A stretch of 64,000 nucleotides of DNA, taken from the NCBI GenBank assembly GCA_965116865.1, contig OZ220727.1:558001-622000 (forward strand). The letters are read 5' to 3'. Position numbers and translations under genes: made by a program. The notes under the pieces were generated by a model. The model was not told where the DNA came from and searched no databases. It saw only the letters and a list, made by a program, of their open reading frames with translations. This DNA comes from Aldehydirespirator sp965116865 (GTDB lineage Bacteria; Actinomycetota; Acidimicrobiia; Acidimicrobiales; Aldehydirespiratoraceae). This document shows positions 61,237-64,000 of this stretch, one piece after another (position 1 is the first letter of the stretch; every line of letters starts with the position of its first letter).

Positions 61237-62433
61237 CATAGATTGGTGGTTGGCGGGGGCTGAGCCTTCCTCCTCCGGTTCCACGGGCCCGTAGGCGGCC
61301 TCGAAGATCCTGGGAGCCTCATACAGCCGGTGGCGTTTTCGTCCGCTGATCTCCTCAAGGTCGCCGCGTTCGATCAATGCTCGGATTGCAGCGTTGGCTG
61401 TGGGCACTGTCGTGTCGATCAACCGGGCCGCCATGCGTGCGGTGACCAGCGGCCGGGCGAACAGATGCTCGGCCAGCCGCAGCACCGAGGTGGGCCTGCC
61501 CTCCTCGAGGAGCCGGCTGCGGAGATCGGACTGCAGCCGCACCAGCCGATGCGTGCGGCGCTCGGCGTCCTGGGCCTGTCGGCGCACTCCTCTCAGGAAG
61601 AACTTGAGCCACGGCATGAGGTCGCCCTGCTGGCTGGTGCGCAGCAGGAGGTCGTAGTACTCGCTGCGGTTCTGCTCGAAGTAGGCCGACAGGTAGAGCA
61701 GCGGCTCGGGCAGCACGCCCCGCTCGACGAGGAGGAGGGGTATGAGGATCCGGCCGAGCCGTCCGTTTCCGTCTAGCAACGGGTGTATTGCCTCGAATTG
61801 GTAGTGCGTCAGGGCTACCTGGACGAGCAGCGGCATGGGCTGCTCATGGACGAAGTTCTCGAGGTCGCGGAGCGCGTCGGGCATCGTGTCGGGCGGCGGC
61901 GGCACGAACACTGCGTTGTCGAGTGTGTCGCCGCCGATCCATACCGGGCTCCTCCGCAGTTCGCCGGGTCTGCGGTGGCGGCCTCTCACTCCTTGCAGCA
62001 GGCACTCGTGCATCTCGCGCATGAGTCGCACCGAGACTGGGAATCCGCCGCGTACACGGTCCAGGCCGTGCTCCAGCGCGACGATGTAGTTGGCCACCTC
62101 ACGGGCGTCCGCGGCCTGCTCGGGCAGGACAGGCTGGTCGGCCTCCAAGCGGAGCAGTTGCGGCACGTCGGTCCGGGTTCCCTCGATACGGGAGCTGAGA
62201 ACTGCCTCGAGCCTCAGGTGCGGTCCGATGAGCAGGTGCGGATTGGGGAGCAGCAGGCCGACGCCGCCGAGCCGGTTCACCGCGGCGGTCGCCTCGTCGA
62301 GCAGTAGGACTGCCTCATTGTCGAGATCGAGTTGCCGCGGCAACGGTTCGGGATGGAACGCCCAGTAACCCTCCAGGGTTCGGAGGACTTTGCCGCGGTC
62401 TGTGGACTTGAACGACTCGGGCCGCACGCTCAC
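61234..62433 (-). CDS. Fic-domain protein (class II, with inhibitory helix)
   Basis: 399 residues from GTG 62433. The Fic core motif HPLLDGNGRLGR lies at 217-228 (catalytic His217), and the flap EAIHP is intact. An N-terminal inhibitory motif S-S-R-I-E-G at 80-85 (Ser80, Glu84) marks the self-inhibited class II group. A winged helix near residues 320-380 (VTARMAARLIDTTVPTANAA) probably contacts DNA or a partner. Fic enzymes transfer AMP to hydroxyl groups of target proteins; targets here are unknown. Free-standing class II Fic proteins are often stress or defence related. Part of the locus is duplicated and deleted at 59740-59995. Confidence 0.88.
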   Translation of the reverse strand: MSVRPESFKSTDRGKVLRTLEGYWAFHPEPLPRQLDLDNEAVLLLDEATAAVNRLGGVGLLLPNPHLLIGPHLRLEAVLSSRIEGTRTDVPQLLRLEADQPVLPEQAADAREVANYIVALEHGLDRVRGGFPVSVRLMREMHECLLQGVRGRHRRPGELRRSPVWIGGDTLDNAVFVPPPPDTMPDALRDLENFVHEQPMPLLVQVALTHYQFEAIHPLLDGNGRLGRILIPLLLVERGVLPEPLLYLSAYFEQNRSEYYDLLLRTSQQGDLMPWLKFFLRGVRRQAQDAERRTHRLVRLQSDLRSRLLEEGRPTSVLRLAEHLFARPLVTARMAARLIDTTVPTANAAIRALIERGDLEEISGRKRHRLYEAPRIFEAAYGPVEPEEEGSAPANHQSM

Positions 62434-62480
62434 CCTCTCCGGCCGTAGAGAAAGCCCGCTTCACTTACCGCCAGGCCAAG

Positions 62481-62504
62481 CAAAGCAATCGGTCGGTCAC
62501 TTTA
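62481..62504. repeat. palindromic element upstream of fic
   Basis: CAAAGCAATCGG followed by TCGGTCACTTTA is a slightly degraded version of the palindrome at 59891-59914. Together with the one at 61214 it brackets the fic gene. Confidence 0.4.
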
Positions 62505-62505
62505 T

Positions 62506-62960
62506 CTACGGCGGGCCCGAACCCGGCGTCAGCTGCTGCTGGGCGCCCACGGCGTCGAAGATGTCGCGCAGCAGGCCCGAGAAGACGATCTCCTGGAAGT
62601 CGGTGTCGTTGAGGCAGCGGGTCACGAGGGCGTCGTTGCTGGCCACGCGGTCGACCATGAGCCGCTGCAGTTCGGGGCGGATGCCGAGGCTGAACTTCTC
62701 GAACGTGTTGGCGAGGGCGGTCCTGCGGATGCCGTCGGAGGCGACGGCATCCTCTTTGACCTGCTGCAGGAACAGCCGGTCGGCTTCGGTGAAGTCGGTT
62801 CCGAAGCGGCCGTTGAGGAGCCGGATGATCTCCGACAGCGGGGCGGTCTCCTCCTCGGGGTCTGCTGTGCCGACGGCGGTCGGGCCTGTGACATGGGCGT
62901 CGTCGTCCTCTCCCAGCTGGACCGCCCCGGAGGCGACTAGTCGCTGCCGAACAGCAGCCA
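62506..62960 (-). pseudogene. type I restriction enzyme HsdR, C-terminal remnant
   Basis: The minus frame encodes PLSEIIRLLNGRFGTDFTEA, LFLQQVKEDAVASDGIRRTA, EKFSLGIRPELQRLMVDRVA and DTDFQEIVFSGLLRDIFDAV, the helical C-terminal domain of HsdR subunits. Nothing of the motor or nuclease domains is present. The upstream side is fused to a truncated receiver-like gene. It is the leftover of a restriction/defence island. Confidence 0.7.
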
Positions 62961-63260
62961 GTCGAGGATCAACAGATCGGCGATCTGTGCCCCGCGGAGC
63001 GCCATGCGAACGGGGTCGGAGCCGTCCTCGCGCGCTTCGACGACACTGCACACCACGCCCTCCTTGAGGAAGGCGGCCACGAGACTCGACGGGTAGACGG
63101 GCGTCTCGTCCTCGGCCGACGGCGTCTCGAGGCCGGGCCCAGGCTCGCCGTCCGGTGCTGCGGTCTCGTCGATGGGCAGCTCTTCAAGCGGCTGGTAGTC
63201 GGCCGCCACGCGGTCGTCGATGAGCAGGGCGGTGCGGAAGTAGTCGCTGACGGCGGACAT
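62937..63260 (-). CDS. truncated receiver-like protein downstream of a GHKL kinase
   Basis: 107 residues from ATG 63260. YFRTALLIDDRVAADYQPLE has the two Asp of a receiver acidic pocket, and after an acidic linker AAFLKEGVVCSVVEA and DLLILDWLLFGSD provide the strand with the expected phosphoacceptor Asp. The chain ends there, where the HsdR tail begins, while relatives I know of continue for hundreds of residues, so it is a 3'-truncated gene. It was originally coupled to the kinase gene: a 74-base duplication moved its start downstream (see 63244-63353). Confidence 0.6.
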   Translation of the reverse strand: MSAVSDYFRTALLIDDRVAADYQPLEELPIDETAAPDGEPGPGLETPSAEDETPVYPSSLVAAFLKEGVVCSVVEAREDGSDPVRMALRGAQIADLLILDWLLFGSD

Positions 63261-63353
63261 CAGGGCTTCCTTCGCTCGCCGCCTCGTCCGACAACGAGGA
63301 GGCCATCGCGTTGAGGGTCGCTGACGGCGGACATCAGGGCTTCCTTCGCTCGC
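63244..63353. repeat. direct repeat pair, step 74 bases, at the kinase/receiver junction
   Basis: A 36-base sequence (TCGCTGACGGCGGACATCAG onwards) lies at 63244-63279 and 63318-63353. On the minus strand each copy holds a ribosome binding site region and ATGTCCGCCGTCAGCGA. In the kinase-proximal copy this ATG overlaps the kinase stop (TGATG); the second copy provides the ATG at 63260 now in frame with the receiver-like gene. The spacer contains CCTCGT/ACGAGG. Confidence 0.92.
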
Positions 63354-64000
63354 GGATCAGGAACTCGGCGCCGTCGTCGCGATCTCCGAGGCTTATCGAC
63401 CAGCCGGCCCGGTCCAGGACCTGGCTCGCGACGGCGAGTCCCAGGCCGCTGCCGCCGGGTCTTGTGGTGAAACCGAAGTCGAACACCCGGTCGGCGATTT
63501 CGGCTGCGATGCCCGGCCCGTTGTCGCGGTACACGAGCGTGTCGCCACGCGTGCTCAGTTCGATGACGCCTCCGGCCGTCCTGGTTCCGGCGTGCTGGAT
63601 CCAGTACAGGCTGTTGTCGACGAGGTTGATGAACACCGGGTAGAAGGTGGAGGTGTAGCCGGTGATCTTGGCGGCCTCGAACTCCCGGCCGGCGCGGATC
63701 TCGGCGCCGGTGCTGCGCAGTCGCTCACGGAAGAGCTCGTTGAGGAAGCGTGCGATGTCGCTGCCCCTGATGGTGGTCTTGGCGCGCCGGATGCGCCGCT
63801 GCATCGGCGTGAGCAGGGTGAGATAGCTGTCCAGATGGTCGAAGTCTCGCCGCAAATCCTCGTAGAGTCCGGTCAGCTGGGGGTTCTTCTTCGCCCAGGC
63901 GTGCACCCGCCGGACGTCTCTGCGGATGTTCGAGACGGTCGCTCGGAACTCGTGGTCTACGACTGCCAGCGCCATGCCGAGTTGCACGTACTCGAGCTGG
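63334..64000 (-). CDS. GHKL sensor-kinase-like ATPase, C-terminal part (5' end outside window)
   Basis: The frame runs to the window edge (LEYVQLGMALAVVDHEFRAT), so the N-terminus is missing. At least 222 residues are visible: a helical region with the candidate phosphoacceptor His in VVDHEF, YLTLLTPMQRRI, then the ATP site with N box NLVDNSLYWI, G1 box DNGPGI and G2 box GGSGLGLAVA. I recognise this type from operons that pair it with a receiver-like gene in restriction or defence islands (from memory). It is followed by just such a gene, here truncated. Confidence 0.78.
   Translation of the reverse strand, partial: QLEYVQLGMALAVVDHEFRATVSNIRRDVRRVHAWAKKNPQLTGLYEDLRRDFDHLDSYLTLLTPMQRRIRRAKTTIRGSDIARFLNELFRERLRSTGAEIRAGREFEAAKITGYTSTFYPVFINLVDNSLYWIQHAGTRTAGGVIELSTRGDTLVYRDNGPGIAAEIADRVFDFGFTTRPGGSGLGLAVASQVLDRAGWSISLGDRDDGAEFLIRERRKP

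Overview
The window is high-GC, densely packed, dominated by plus-strand genes, and reads as the chromosome of an actinobacterium, most likely of the Acidimicrobiia (inference). The main pointers are the order coaD - SepIVA-like coiled coil - DUF177 - rpmF - plsX - acpP - rnc - Fpg-like - smc, then ftsY - ffh - rpsP - khpA - rimM - trmD - rplS - yraN - cytochrome c - comM - dprA - xer, the many GTG/TTG starts, and secreted proteins with S-layer homology (SLH) repeats. No rRNA, tRNA or cas gene was seen.

Layout. 1-15900 is accessory and scarred: two near-identical alpha/beta hydrolases and a third remnant, a small-protein/retropepsin pair plus an inverted broken copy of it, a HicA-like pair, an AAA ATPase, a complete IS1182-type element with target-site duplications, two SLH surface proteins that are both out of frame, ISL3 relics in opposite orientations around three unknown genes, and an alpha-methylacyl-CoA racemase-type gene whose 5' region is scattered in further copies. 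16354-25467 holds pckA, a cold-shock-like gene, a FakA-like kinase, recG and a TMTC-like membrane/TPR protein. 25652-50267 is the conserved core for ribosome assembly, protein targeting, phospholipid synthesis and chromosome organisation, interrupted by a secreted SLH protein with a PEP-synthase N-terminal domain and an HtrA-like protease. 50874-59697 carries a Xer recombinase and a branched-chain-amino-acid-type ABC system with unusual fusions (MFS+LivF, then LivH+LivM+LivG, then a binding lipoprotein). 59700-64000 is decayed again: a Fic protein with a deleted partial copy, an IS1595 fragment, the tail of an HsdR-like protein, a truncated receiver-like gene and a GHKL kinase running off the window.

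The most striking property is a family of short direct duplications at gene boundaries. At thirteen loci of unrelated sequence the two (or more) copies start 71-74 bases apart. Some are simple pairs with a unique stretch between copies. Others have expanded into arrays of up to seven copies (after ftsY, after the MFS-LivF gene). Several copies contain the stop or start of the adjacent gene, so the arrays appear to have displaced original gene ends. Further minisatellites of other periods (61, 29/30, 17, 15, 12, 9 bases) lie between and inside genes, and a run of 14 G interrupts a surface-protein gene. Short-repeat expansion therefore looks like a pervasive process in this genome; its mechanism is not visible from sequence alone.
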